From: Sphingopyxis solisilvae
GTDB taxonomy: Bacteria > Pseudomonadota > Alphaproteobacteria > Sphingomonadales > Sphingomonadaceae
Assembly (NCBI RefSeq): GCF_015475875.1
Contig: NZ_JADKYM010000003.1
Location: forward strand, 88,633 to 152,632
Length of the DNA: 64,000 nucleotides
Direction of reading: 5' to 3'
Shown here: piece after piece, positions 54,065 through 62,003 of the stretch
How positions within the stretch are numbered: position 1 is the first letter of the stretch
How the letters are laid out: every line of letters starts with the position of its first letter
Notes under the pieces: model-generated
What the model was told of the DNA's origin: nothing
Seen by the model: the letters and a program-made list of their open reading frames with translations, nothing else
The model's database searches: none
Program-made: the position numbers and the translations under genes

Positions 54065-54080
54065 TTGACGTTCACGTCAA
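54065..54080. promoter_or_regulatory. Palindromic MerR-family operator TTGACGTTCACGTCAA
   Basis: A 16-base site with 7-base inverted half-sites (TTGACGT/ACGTCAA) and a 2-base centre lies 20 bases upstream of the MerR-family gene. It resembles the sites of LiuR-type regulators of branched-chain amino acid and fatty acid catabolism, so it probably mediates autoregulation and control of the acyl-CoA dehydrogenase downstream. Confidence 0.75.
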
Positions 54081-54100
54081 CGGAAACTAGTTTCGGCGGC

Positions 54101-54532
54101 ATGACCGAACCTTACGGCCACTCGCATATCGACACCCCCGATCATCTCGGGCGCGAACAGTTCAGCATTACCGACCTGTCGACCGAGTTCGGCGTCACCG
54201 CCCGCGCGTTGCGTTTTTACGAGGACGAAGGGCTGATCAGTCCGTCGCGCAAGGGGTTATCGCGGATCTATTCAAAGCGTGACCGCGCCCGGCTGGCGTG
54301 GATATTACGCGCAAAACGGACGGGATTCAGTCTGGCCGACATCCGCGAGATGATCGACCTGTACGACGTCGGCGACGGCCGCAAGCTGCAACGCCAGGTC
54401 ACGATCGAGAAATGCGAGCAGCGCATCGCCTTGCTGCAACGCCAGCGCGAGGATATCGACAGCGCTGTCGAAGAATTGTCGCGATTCATCGCTATGGTGA
54501 AGAAAGTCGACGCCAGCCAAAAGGCCGGTTGA
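54101..54532 (+). CDS. MerR-family transcriptional regulator (LiuR-like)
   Basis: This 143-residue regulator starts at ATG 54101. The winged helix-turn-helix is FSITDLSTEFGVTARALRFY with EDEGLISPSRKGLSRIYSKR as the wing. A helical part with FSLADIREMIDLYD and a dimer coiled coil (~95-140) follows. No Cys metal-binding pattern is present, so it is not a metal sensor. Such LiuR-like proteins control acyl-CoA catabolism. The 16-base palindrome just upstream and the acyl-CoA dehydrogenase 53 bases downstream support that. Confidence 0.87.
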   Translation: MTEPYGHSHIDTPDHLGREQFSITDLSTEFGVTARALRFYEDEGLISPSRKGLSRIYSKRDRARLAWILRAKRTGFSLADIREMIDLYDVGDGRKLQRQVTIEKCEQRIALLQRQREDIDSAVEELSRFIAMVKKVDASQKAG

Positions 54533-54585
54533 GCCTCGCCCCGGGCAAGTTACCATTGCCAACCCGATTTTCAGAAGGATTTCCC

Positions 54586-56388
54586 ATGCCCGTCTATCGC
54601 GCACCTGTGCAGGACAGCCTGTTTCTTCTCAACGATGTACTGGGGGTCGAGCGTTATGCGAACCTGCCGGGTTTCGCCAACGCCACTCCCGACATGATCG
54701 AGGCGGTTCTTACCGAAGCCGGCAAATTCTGTGAAGAGGTGCTGTTCCCGATCAACCAGTCGGGCGATCTGGAGGGCTGCAAACGCCACGACGACGGATC
54801 GGTGACAACGCCCAAGGGCTTCAAGGAGGCGTACAAGGCCTATTGCGAGGCGGGCTGGACGCTACTGACCCAGCCCGAGGAATTTGGCGGACAGGCGCTG
54901 CCGCACGTCGTCGGTTTTCCAGTCGAGGAATATCGCATGGCGGCGAACCAGGCCTTTGCCATGTATCCGGGGCTGACGCAGGCCGCGGTCGCGGCGATCC
55001 TGGTCAAGGGATCGGACAAGCAAAAGGCGACCTATTGCCCCAAGATGATTTCGGGCGAGTGGGGCGGGACGATGAACCTGACCGAACCGCATTGCGGCAC
55101 CGACCTGGGGCTGATCCGCACCCGCGCCGTGCCCAATGGCGACGGCAGCTATGCGATCACCGGGACCAAGATCTTCATTTCGTCGGGCGAGCATGACCTG
55201 ACCGACAACATCGTCCATCTTGTCCTCGCCAAAACCCCCGACGCGCCCGACAGCGTCAAGGGCATTTCGCTGTTCATCGTGCCCAAGTATCTTGTGAACG
55301 AGGACGGATCGCTGGGCGACCGCAACACGCTGCAATGCGGGTCGATCGAGCACAAGATGGGCATCCACGCCAATTCGACCTGCGTCATGAACTATGACGG
55401 CGCCAAAGGCTGGATGGTCGGCGAGGAGAACAAGGGCCTCGCCGCGATGTTCGTGATGATGAATGCGGCGCGCCTTGGCGTCGGTATCCAGGGGCTGGGG
55501 CAAGCCGACATCGCGTTCCAGAATGCGGTCGCCTATGCGCAGGACCGCCGTCAGGGGCGGGCGCTGACCGGGCCGCAAGACCCGCAGGAAAAGGCCGACC
55601 CGCTGTTCGTTCACCCCGACGTGCGCCGGATGCTGATGGATGCCAAGGCAACCGTCGAGGGACTGCGCGCGCTGTGCCTGTGGGGTGCGTTGCAGGTCGA
55701 TCTGGCGCATGTGGCCGAGACCGAGGAGGAGCGCCAGCGCGCCGACGACCTCGTCAGCCTGCTGACCCCGGTGATCAAGGGCTATGGCACCGACAAGGGC
55801 TATGACGTCGCGACCAATGCGCAGCAGGTGTTCGGTGGCCATGGCTACATCGAGGAATGGGGCATGAGCCAATATGTCCGCGATGCTCGCATCACGATGA
55901 TTTACGAAGGCGCCAACGGCGTCCAGGCGATGGACCTGGTCGGGCGCAAGCTGGCGCAGAATGGCGGGCGTGCCATCCAGGCGTTCTTTGCGGTCATCGA
56001 CGGCGAATGCGCGCGCGCCAAGGACAACGCGGACCTCGCCGATTTCGCGGGCCGGCTGGAAAAGGCGAACGGCGAACTGAAGGCCGCGACGATGTGGTTC
56101 ATGCAGAACGGCATGGCGAATCCCAATAATATCGGCGCCGGTGCGCATCATTATATGCACATCATGGGCATCGTCGCTCTCGGATCGATGTGGCTGATGA
56201 TGGCCGAAGCGGCCCAGAAGGCGCTGGCCGAAGGCCGCGGCGACAAGGCGTTTATGGAAGCCAAGCTGGTCACCGCGCGGCACTTTGCCGAGCGTTTTCT
56301 GCCCGATGCCGGTGCCCTGCGCCGCAAGATCGAGGCGGGCAGCGAGGCGATGATGGCGCTGACGCCGGAGCAGTTCCACGCTGCCTGA
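54586..56388 (+). CDS. Acyl-CoA dehydrogenase (C-terminal extended, DmdC/FadE-like)
   Basis: This 600-residue flavoprotein oxidises an acyl-CoA to the enoyl-CoA. MNLTEPHCGTDLGLIRTRA (FAD/substrate loop), ITGTKIFISSGEHD, MNAARLGVGIQGLG and QVFGGHGYIEEWGMSQYVRD with the IYEGANGVQAMDL segment are typical. The length and the C-terminal extension match the group that includes 3-methylmercaptopropionyl-CoA dehydrogenase DmdC, so the substrate is uncertain. ATG 54586 follows AGAAGGATTTCCC. A longer frame from 54298 overlaps the regulator gene and is rejected. Confidence 0.9.
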   Translation: MPVYRAPVQDSLFLLNDVLGVERYANLPGFANATPDMIEAVLTEAGKFCEEVLFPINQSGDLEGCKRHDDGSVTTPKGFKEAYKAYCEAGWTLLTQPEEFGGQALPHVVGFPVEEYRMAANQAFAMYPGLTQAAVAAILVKGSDKQKATYCPKMISGEWGGTMNLTEPHCGTDLGLIRTRAVPNGDGSYAITGTKIFISSGEHDLTDNIVHLVLAKTPDAPDSVKGISLFIVPKYLVNEDGSLGDRNTLQCGSIEHKMGIHANSTCVMNYDGAKGWMVGEENKGLAAMFVMMNAARLGVGIQGLGQADIAFQNAVAYAQDRRQGRALTGPQDPQEKADPLFVHPDVRRMLMDAKATVEGLRALCLWGALQVDLAHVAETEEERQRADDLVSLLTPVIKGYGTDKGYDVATNAQQVFGGHGYIEEWGMSQYVRDARITMIYEGANGVQAMDLVGRKLAQNGGRAIQAFFAVIDGECARAKDNADLADFAGRLEKANGELKAATMWFMQNGMANPNNIGAGAHHYMHIMGIVALGSMWLMMAEAAQKALAEGRGDKAFMEAKLVTARHFAERFLPDAGALRRKIEAGSEAMMALTPEQFHAA

Positions 56389-56433
56389 CGACATCGCGGG
56401 GAACCATCGCCCGCGCCGTGCGTGGCGTGGGCG

Positions 56434-57945
56434 ATGACCGCGCGGGTAAGCCAGGGGGATATGGTCCCGATCGTCGCCACCGGGCGCAACTGCTGGCGCA
56501 TCGAACGCGCGAACAACGCCCGCATGATCGTCGATGCCGCCGATTATTACGCGCTGCTCGAACGGTTGATGGCGGACGCGAAGGAACGCATCCTGCTGAT
56601 CGGGTGGGACTTCGATCCGCGCATCCCGTTGATCCCCGACGCCAAGGGCCGCGGCACGTCGCTGGGCCACTACCTGCTGCGCTTGGCGAAGGCCAAGCCG
56701 CGGCGGGACATCGACATATTGCGCTGGAATTTCGGTGGGCTGAAACACTGGTTCGTGCCTTCGATCGTCGCGATGGTGCTGCGCTGGAAAATGACGCGGT
56801 CGATCAGTTTCCGACTCGACAGCGCGCATCCGGTCGGGTGCAGCCACCACCAGAAAGTGGCGGTGTTCGACGATCATCTGGCGGTGTGCGGCGGCATTGA
56901 CGTCAGTTCGGCGCGCTGGGATACGCGCGACCATGTCGACGGCGACCCGCGGCGCACCGGCCCCGACGGCAAAGCTTATATGCCCTGGCACGATTCGACG
57001 ATGATCCTGTCGGGGCCGATCGGCGCGGCGCTCGCCGATCTCGGCAACGAGCGTTGGCAGCGCGCGACGAAGAAACCGTTGCGCGACCTGAGTGGTACGG
57101 GCGAGAATTGGCCCGACGATCTTGAACCCGATTTCACGGACGTCGATATCGCGATTTCGCGCACCAGCGCCGAATATGATGGTCGTGCAGAAGTGCGCGA
57201 GAATGAACAGCTTTATCTGGATATGATCGCCGGGGCGCAGCGCTTCATCTATTTCGAGAATCAGTATTTCACCAGCGGCGCGATAGCCGCGGCGATTGCG
57301 GCGCGGCTGGACGAGGACGATCCGCCCGAATTTGTGATGGTGATGCCCAAGACCGCCGACGGCTGGCTGGAACAGATGGCGATGGACGCGGCGCGGGTGC
57401 AACTGGTCCGTTCGATTGCCAAGTCGCGGCATGGCGACCGGCTGAAGATCTATGTTCCGCACACCAAAGGCGGCGAGCCGATTTATGTCCACGCCAAGAC
57501 CGCGATCGTCGACGACCGGCTGATCCGGATCGGATCGTCGAACCTCAACAACCGGTCGATGGGGCTCGACAGCGAATGCGACGTTACGATCGATGCAGCG
57601 TTGGCGGCGAACAGGGGCGTCGAGCCGGTGATTGCACGGCTGCGCGAGTCGTTGATGGCCGAGCATCTGGGGGTGGCGGACGAGGATGTCGCGGCGACGT
57701 TCAAGCGCAGCGGATCGCTGATCGAGACGATCGAGGCGCTGCGCGGGGAGGGGCGGTCGCTCGAACTGCTCGACCTGGTCGCACCCGGCCCGCTGGACGA
57801 ATTTATCGCCGACAATGAAGTGCTCGACCCGACAAGCCCCGATGCGATGTTCGAGAACATCGCCGAACGCGGGCTGAAAAAGAGCTGGCACCGCGGGCGC
57901 GACTGGATGAAGCGCCATCGGCCTTTCCGGCGTAAGGTTCGCTGA
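56434..57945 (+). CDS. Phospholipase D-family protein (two HKD motifs)
   Basis: This protein of about 503 residues has both catalytic motifs: HHQKVAVFDD (H139, K141, D146) and HAKTAIVDDRLIRIGSSNLN (H353, K355, D360). Each HKD half lies in its own repeat, as in phospholipase D, cardiolipin synthase and phosphatidyltransferases. No signal peptide or membrane segment is evident. A short 'LLIGWDFDPRIPL' segment begins the first half. The start is uncertain: GTG 56422, ATG 56434 and ATG 56461 all fit, and I take ATG 56434. It is 45 bases after the acyl-CoA dehydrogenase. Confidence 0.85.
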   Translation: MTARVSQGDMVPIVATGRNCWRIERANNARMIVDAADYYALLERLMADAKERILLIGWDFDPRIPLIPDAKGRGTSLGHYLLRLAKAKPRRDIDILRWNFGGLKHWFVPSIVAMVLRWKMTRSISFRLDSAHPVGCSHHQKVAVFDDHLAVCGGIDVSSARWDTRDHVDGDPRRTGPDGKAYMPWHDSTMILSGPIGAALADLGNERWQRATKKPLRDLSGTGENWPDDLEPDFTDVDIAISRTSAEYDGRAEVRENEQLYLDMIAGAQRFIYFENQYFTSGAIAAAIAARLDEDDPPEFVMVMPKTADGWLEQMAMDAARVQLVRSIAKSRHGDRLKIYVPHTKGGEPIYVHAKTAIVDDRLIRIGSSNLNNRSMGLDSECDVTIDAALAANRGVEPVIARLRESLMAEHLGVADEDVAATFKRSGSLIETIEALRGEGRSLELLDLVAPGPLDEFIADNEVLDPTSPDAMFENIAERGLKKSWHRGRDWMKRHRPFRRKVR

Positions 57946-57955
57946 CGTAGGCCGT

Positions 57956-58024
57956 CATTGCGAGCGCAGCGAAGCAATCCAGAGTGGCGAAACCGCTCTG
58001 GATTGCTTCGCTGCGCTCGCAATG
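57956..58024. repeat. Perfect 29-bp palindrome (REP-like element, possible bidirectional terminator)
   Basis: Two exactly complementary 29-base arms (57956-57984 and 57996-58024, beginning CATTGCGAGCGCAGCGAAGC) enclose an 11-base centre (TGGCGAAACCG). The element sits between the convergent phospholipase D-like and CitE-like genes, 10 bases from each stop. Similar CATTGCGAGCGCAGCGAAG repeats are widespread in sphingomonad genomes. As RNA it would form a very stable hairpin from either strand, although there is no T tract. Confidence 0.92.
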
Positions 58025-58034
58025 ATGAGGGGGT

Positions 58035-58886
58035 TCAGTCCGCCAAGGACAGAATATGCCTGGCCTGTTTCAGATGCGGGGCATCGACCATCTTGCCGTC
58101 GACTTGCAGCACTCCGACGCCCGGATTGGCGGCAAAGGCATCGACGATTGCCTGCGCGCGGGCGACCTCGTCGGCGCTGGGGGTAAAGGCGGCGTTGATC
58201 GCGGCGACCTGTGACGGATGGATCGCCATCATTCCGGTAAAACCGTCGCGGCGCGCGCGCGCGGCGTAAGCGGCGAGGCCTGCCTCGTCCTTGATCGCCG
58301 GGAACACCGTGTCGATCGCGGCAACGCCCGCGGCGTGCGCGGCGAACAGCGTCAGCGCGCGGGCGACGTCATAGGGCGCGGTGTAGCTGCCGTCGGTTTC
58401 GCGGCTGGTCGCGGCACCGATCGCGGCGGGCAGGTCTTCGGCACCCCACGTCAGGCCGAGCAGGCGGTCTTTCACTTCGCGGTAACTGCCGAGCGTGAAG
58501 ATCGCCGCGGGCGTTTCGGTGGCAATGGGCAGGATGGCGGGCAGCGACGCGTCATCCGCCGCCTCGCTGCGCATGATCGTGTCGAGTTGCTGAATGCTCG
58601 GCGCGCCTTCGGCCTTGGGCAGCATGATCGCGTCGGGCCGCGCCGCGGCGATCGCCGCCACGTCGGCGGCGGTCATATGCCCGTCGAGCGGGTTGACGCG
58701 CACCAGCGTCACGACTTCGCGCTCCCCCAACAGATAGTCGGCGATGGCGTGGCGCGCCGCGTCCTTGTTCGCGGGCGACACGGAATCCTCCAGGTCGAGG
58801 ATGATCGCATCGGCACCCGACGACGCCGCCTTGGCAAAGCGTTCGGGCCGGTCGCCGGGGACGAAGAGGAGCGAGCGTAATCGCAT
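58035..58886 (-). CDS. CitE-like CoA ester lyase (HpcH/HpaI aldolase family)
   Basis: This 283-residue lyase starts at ATG 58886 (LRSLLFVPGDRPERFAKAA). The metal-binding Glu/Asp pair and CoA loop are seen in ADAIILDLEDSVSPANK, AIMLPKAEGAPS, ILPIATETPAAIFTL and LTWGAEDLPAAIGA, as in citrate lyase beta, malyl-CoA and citramalyl-CoA lyases. Which thioester is cleaved is not evident, but the MaoC dehydratase next to it suggests malyl- or methylmalyl-CoA metabolism. It ends 10 bases from the palindrome. Confidence 0.87.
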   Translation of the reverse strand: MRLRSLLFVPGDRPERFAKAASSGADAIILDLEDSVSPANKDAARHAIADYLLGEREVVTLVRVNPLDGHMTAADVAAIAAARPDAIMLPKAEGAPSIQQLDTIMRSEAADDASLPAILPIATETPAAIFTLGSYREVKDRLLGLTWGAEDLPAAIGAATSRETDGSYTAPYDVARALTLFAAHAAGVAAIDTVFPAIKDEAGLAAYAARARRDGFTGMMAIHPSQVAAINAAFTPSADEVARAQAIVDAFAANPGVGVLQVDGKMVDAPHLKQARHILSLAD

Positions 58887-58899
58887 GTCATTACCTATG

Positions 58900-58967
58900 C
58901 CGTTCGTGTCGAGCGAAGTCGAGACACGCAAGGGGCCAACGGTTCTCGACTTCGCTCGAACCGAACG
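58900..58967. repeat. Palindromic repeat with GTCGAGCGAAGTCGAG arms
   Basis: Two 16-base exactly complementary arms (TCGAGCGAAGTCGAGA at 58909-58924 and its complement at 58944-58959) have partly matching flanks (CCGTTCG... and ...CGAACGG). It lies between the CitE-like and MaoC genes. This TCGAGCGAAGTCGAGA repeat family is common in sphingomonad intergenic DNA. It may stabilise or separate the messages of the two genes. Confidence 0.85.
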
Positions 58968-58972
58968 GGTAT

Positions 58973-59422
58973 CTACGGTTTCCGCTGGACCAGCGCAGAA
59001 CGCTCGCACTGGCAGACAAGTTCATCGCGCTGGTTGAGGCAGCGGTGGAGGAAGGTGACGATCCCGGCGTTCGGCCGCGATTTCGATTCCTTCAGCCCGA
59101 TGACTTCGCTCTCCGCGCGAAGCGTGTCGCCGATGAACACCGGCTTGGGCATCACCAGCTTGTCATAGCCGAGGTTGGCGACGAGCGTCCCGAGCGTGGT
59201 GTCGCCGACCGACAGCCCGACCATCAGGCTGAAGGTGAAGGTGCCGTTGACGAGGATTTGGCCGAATTCGGACGCCTTCGCCGCCTCGATATCGAGGTGC
59301 AGCGGCTGCGGATTGTGCGTCATCACCGTGAACAGCAGATTGTCGGTCTCGGTCACCGTGCGGCGGATGTCGTGGGTCAGCGTGTCGCCGATGGTCCATT
59401 CGTCGAAATATTTGCCGGCCAT
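58973..59422 (-). CDS. MaoC-family dehydratase/enoyl-CoA hydratase
   Basis: This 149-residue single hot-dog domain protein adds water to enoyl-CoA thioesters. It shows the DEWTIGDTL start, [26 protein letters not shown] (catalytic Asn-Pro, His and Asp of the R-hydratase motif) and [12 protein letters not shown] 59422 is preceded by GAAGGATCATTG. Mesaconyl-CoA and enoyl-CoA hydratases share the pattern. Together with the CitE-like lyase, a role in C4/C5-dicarboxyl-CoA conversion is likely. Confidence 0.88.
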   Translation of the reverse strand: MAGKYFDEWTIGDTLTHDIRRTVTETDNLLFTVMTHNPQPLHLDIEAAKASEFGQILVNGTFTFSLMVGLSVGDTTLGTLVANLGYDKLVMPKPVFIGDTLRAESEVIGLKESKSRPNAGIVTFLHRCLNQRDELVCQCERSALVQRKP

Positions 59423-59443
59423 CAATGATCCTTCAACTTGCTT

Positions 59444-59632
59444 ATCCCTCTCCCCTTGCGGGAGAGGGATGCACAGACTTGCGAACTTGTTCGCTAGTCG
59501 CAGCTGGGTGAGGGGTAAATCGGCTGCTCCGCAGCCGCGCGAGCCGATGGCTCGCTCACCCTCATCCAACTCCGCCTAGCTGCTAAAGCAGCAAGGCTCC
59601 ATATCCTTCTCCCCTCAAGGGAGAAGGGATAT
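59444..59632. repeat. Cluster of intergenic palindromes
   Basis: This ~190-base region between the MaoC gene and the carboxylase holds at least four hairpins: ATCCCTCTCCC/GGGAGAGGGAT (59444-59470), CGGCTGC/GCAGCCG (59521-59537), GCGAGCC/GGCTCGC (59538-59555) and ATATCCTTCTCCC/GGGAGAAGGGATAT (59601-59632, last arms one base unequal). There is no coding frame. The last hairpin ends at the stop of the carboxylase gene. Confidence 0.75.
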
Positions 59633-61566
59633 TATTCCGCCGCCGCTTCAATCCGCACCAGCAGCGCCTCGACCTGCACCTGCGCGCCCGCAGCCGCATT
59701 AAGCTCGGCCACCACGCCATCGAACGGCGCGGTCAGGCTGTGCTCCATCTTCATCGCTTCAAGGGTTAGTAGTTTCTGACCTTTGGTCACCGCGTCGCCC
59801 GCGGCGACTTCGACCGCAATGACCTTGCCGGGCATCGGCGAGAAGATTGATCCAGACGATGCTGCGCCGCCTGCACCAGCGTTCACCCGCGTTGCAACAA
59901 ACAAAGCCTCACCTTCATCGAAGACCACCAACCCGCCGTCTGCTGGTTCAACTGATATGTATCGATCGAGATAATCGGATGGCAAGGAACGCCGGATCGA
60001 CTGACCATCTACAATCATCGACACCTCGCCCCGACGTGGAGCGTTCAGGCGGAAGTTAAGGGCATATTTAAAGGGGTTTCCGCCAAAGCGGGTATCTAGT
60101 TCGTCGCGAAGCGTTCCGTATACCGAAACAATCTGGCTCAGCTCGGAAGCGATCAAACCAGTGGCCGCGTCGTCGAGAAGGGATTCCGCGAGAGCGGCGC
60201 TTGGTTTCGATAGGCTTTCCAAGTGCTCGGAGATCAAACCCGTCGAGACGTTCCCCGCTTTGAAGCTTTCATTGTTGAGGCATCTTGCCAAGAAGCCGGC
60301 GTTGGTCTTCACCGGCCAAGTCTCAAATCCCGATATGCCGTCGACCAATTTGGCGATGGCCGTTTCGCGATCGTCAGCATGCGCGATGCTTTTGGCGATC
60401 ATTGGGTCGTAAAAGGGGCTGATCGTATCACCTTCTTTAACGCCACTTTCCGTCCTCAGGTCATGCTTGGCTATATTTAGCGTCGAAAGTTTTCCTACGC
60501 TTGGCAGAAAACCACTGGCCGGATCCTCGGCATAAAGCCGCGCTTCCATCGCCCAGCCGTTGATCGACAGTTCCTCCTGCCGCAGCGGCAGTGGCTCGCC
60601 GCTCGCCACCCGCAACTGCCATTCGACCAGGTCGACCCCGGTGATTTCTTCGGTCACCGGATGCTCGACCTGCAGCCGCGTGTTCATTTCCATGAACCAG
60701 ATGCGATCGGCGCGCAGGCCTTCCGATGCGTCGGCGATGAACTCGATCGTACCCGCGCCGACATAGTCGACCGCCTTTGCGGCGCGCACTGCGGCGGCGC
60801 ACAGCGCCTCGCGGGTGATCTCGTCCATGCCGGGGGCGGGGGCTTCCTCGATCACCTTCTGGTGGCGGCGTTGCAGCGAGCAGTCGCGTTCGAACAGGTG
60901 GACGACATTGCCGTGGGTGTCGCCGAACACCTGCACTTCGATATGGCGCGGGGTCAGGATATATTTCTCGATCAGCACATGGTCGTTGCCGAACGACGCC
61001 GCCGCCTCGCGTTGGCACGAGGCGAGCGCGTCGATGAAGTCGGGGGCGGCATCGACCTTGCGCATCCCCTTGCCGCCGCCTCCCGCGACAGCCTTGATCA
61101 GAACCGGATAGCCGATTTCGGCGGCGCGTTCGGCGAGGAAGGCGGGGTCTTGGTTCTCGCCCATATAGCCGGGGGTCACCGGCACGCCGGCCTCGGCCAT
61201 CAACTTCTTGGCGGCATCCTTCAGCCCCATCGCAGTGATCGACGCGGGATTGGGGCCGACCCAAATCAGCCCGGCGTCGATGACGGCTTGCGCGAACTCG
61301 GCATTTTCGGACAAGAAACCATAACCCGGATGGATCGCCTCGGCACCTGTGGCTTTGGCCGCGGCAATGACCTTTTCGCCGACGAGATAGGATTCGCGCG
61401 CCGGCGACGGCCCGATATGCACCGCCTCGTCGGCCTCGCGCACATGCAGTGCCTTGGCATCGGCGTCCGAATAGACCGCAACGGTCCGAATGCCCATCTC
61501 GCGCGCGGTGCGGATGATACGGCAGGCGATCTCGCCGCGATTGGCGATGAGGAGAGATTGGATCAT
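59632..61566 (-). CDS. Biotin-dependent acyl-CoA carboxylase, biotin carboxylase/carrier subunit
   Basis: This 644-residue subunit contains biotin carboxylase (GGGGKGM ATP loop near residue 168, EKYI, FMEMNTRLQVEHPVTE), a central domain and the C-terminal biotin carrier with EAMKMEH (biotinylated K606). It pairs with the carboxyltransferase encoded upstream, as in methylcrotonyl- or geranyl/propionyl-CoA carboxylases. The MccB-like partner suggests a branched acyl-CoA such as 3-methylcrotonyl-CoA. ATG 61566 overlaps the small upstream gene by ATGA. Bases ~59840-60530 are lower in GC than the rest of the gene, suggesting a mosaic origin. Confidence 0.93.
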   Translation of the reverse strand: MIQSLLIANRGEIACRIIRTAREMGIRTVAVYSDADAKALHVREADEAVHIGPSPARESYLVGEKVIAAAKATGAEAIHPGYGFLSENAEFAQAVIDAGLIWVGPNPASITAMGLKDAAKKLMAEAGVPVTPGYMGENQDPAFLAERAAEIGYPVLIKAVAGGGGKGMRKVDAAPDFIDALASCQREAAASFGNDHVLIEKYILTPRHIEVQVFGDTHGNVVHLFERDCSLQRRHQKVIEEAPAPGMDEITREALCAAAVRAAKAVDYVGAGTIEFIADASEGLRADRIWFMEMNTRLQVEHPVTEEITGVDLVEWQLRVASGEPLPLRQEELSINGWAMEARLYAEDPASGFLPSVGKLSTLNIAKHDLRTESGVKEGDTISPFYDPMIAKSIAHADDRETAIAKLVDGISGFETWPVKTNAGFLARCLNNESFKAGNVSTGLISEHLESLSKPSAALAESLLDDAATGLIASELSQIVSVYGTLRDELDTRFGGNPFKYALNFRLNAPRRGEVSMIVDGQSIRRSLPSDYLDRYISVEPADGGLVVFDEGEALFVATRVNAGAGGAASSGSIFSPMPGKVIAVEVAAGDAVTKGQKLLTLEAMKMEHSLTAPFDGVVAELNAAAGAQVQVEALLVRIEAAAE

Positions 61567-62003
61567 GCTTTGAACATCTTCGCTATCAAGGCGGCAACAA
61601 CCACGACGGTTGCAATGAAACTCAGAACCCAAATCTGGGTGGGCACTTTGTGGAACAGTCTCAGGGCGGCACGATACGATTCGGACTTCTGGCTTAATCG
61701 ATCGATTTCAAGATCAAGCTCCGTCGCGAATCTTTCGAATAAATTAGCCTCTTCATCCGAGAATTTTCCGTCGACAGTATCCGCCTCTATTTCGGCGATA
61801 TCCCGCCGAAGTTTTTGCTTAGCCAACTGGCTGTCACGGCATTTGTGCAGATATTCCGCGGCCAATCTTTGCTGCTGCCCGGCCGAATCAAGTCGTGCGC
61901 GCTGCGCAGCTGCCAGTTCCTCGCTTCCGAGATAGCCCAAGGTGTCCATGTCACTCACCGTTGCGAAATGACCGAGCGCCAACATGATTTTTTGCTTCAT
62001 CAT
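61563..62003 (-). CDS. Small coiled-coil protein with C-terminal membrane anchor
   Basis: This 146-residue protein of unknown family lies between the two carboxylase subunit genes. A charged helical body (about residues 28-115, rich in Gln, Lys, Arg and Glu) suggests a coiled coil, and residues ~120-143 (PTQIWVLSFIATVVVVAALI) form a membrane segment with a short basic tail. Its ATG 62003 overlaps the carboxyltransferase stop (TGATG) and its stop overlaps the biotin subunit start (ATGA). GC is clearly lower than in the flanking genes. It has no known role; a tail-anchored adaptor of the carboxylase or a transferred cargo gene are both possible. Confidence 0.7.
   Translation of the reverse strand: MMKQKIMLALGHFATVSDMDTLGYLGSEELAAAQRARLDSAGQQQRLAAEYLHKCRDSQLAKQKLRRDIAEIEADTVDGKFSDEEANLFERFATELDLEIDRLSQKSESYRAALRLFHKVPTQIWVLSFIATVVVVAALIAKMFKA

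Noticed and set aside
54862-57918. Very long (1018-codon) minus-strand open frame
   Set aside because: It runs antisense to the acyl-CoA dehydrogenase and the phospholipase D-like gene, both with intact motifs. In GC-rich DNA long antisense frames arise from codon bias, and its His/Arg/Asp-rich translation fits that.
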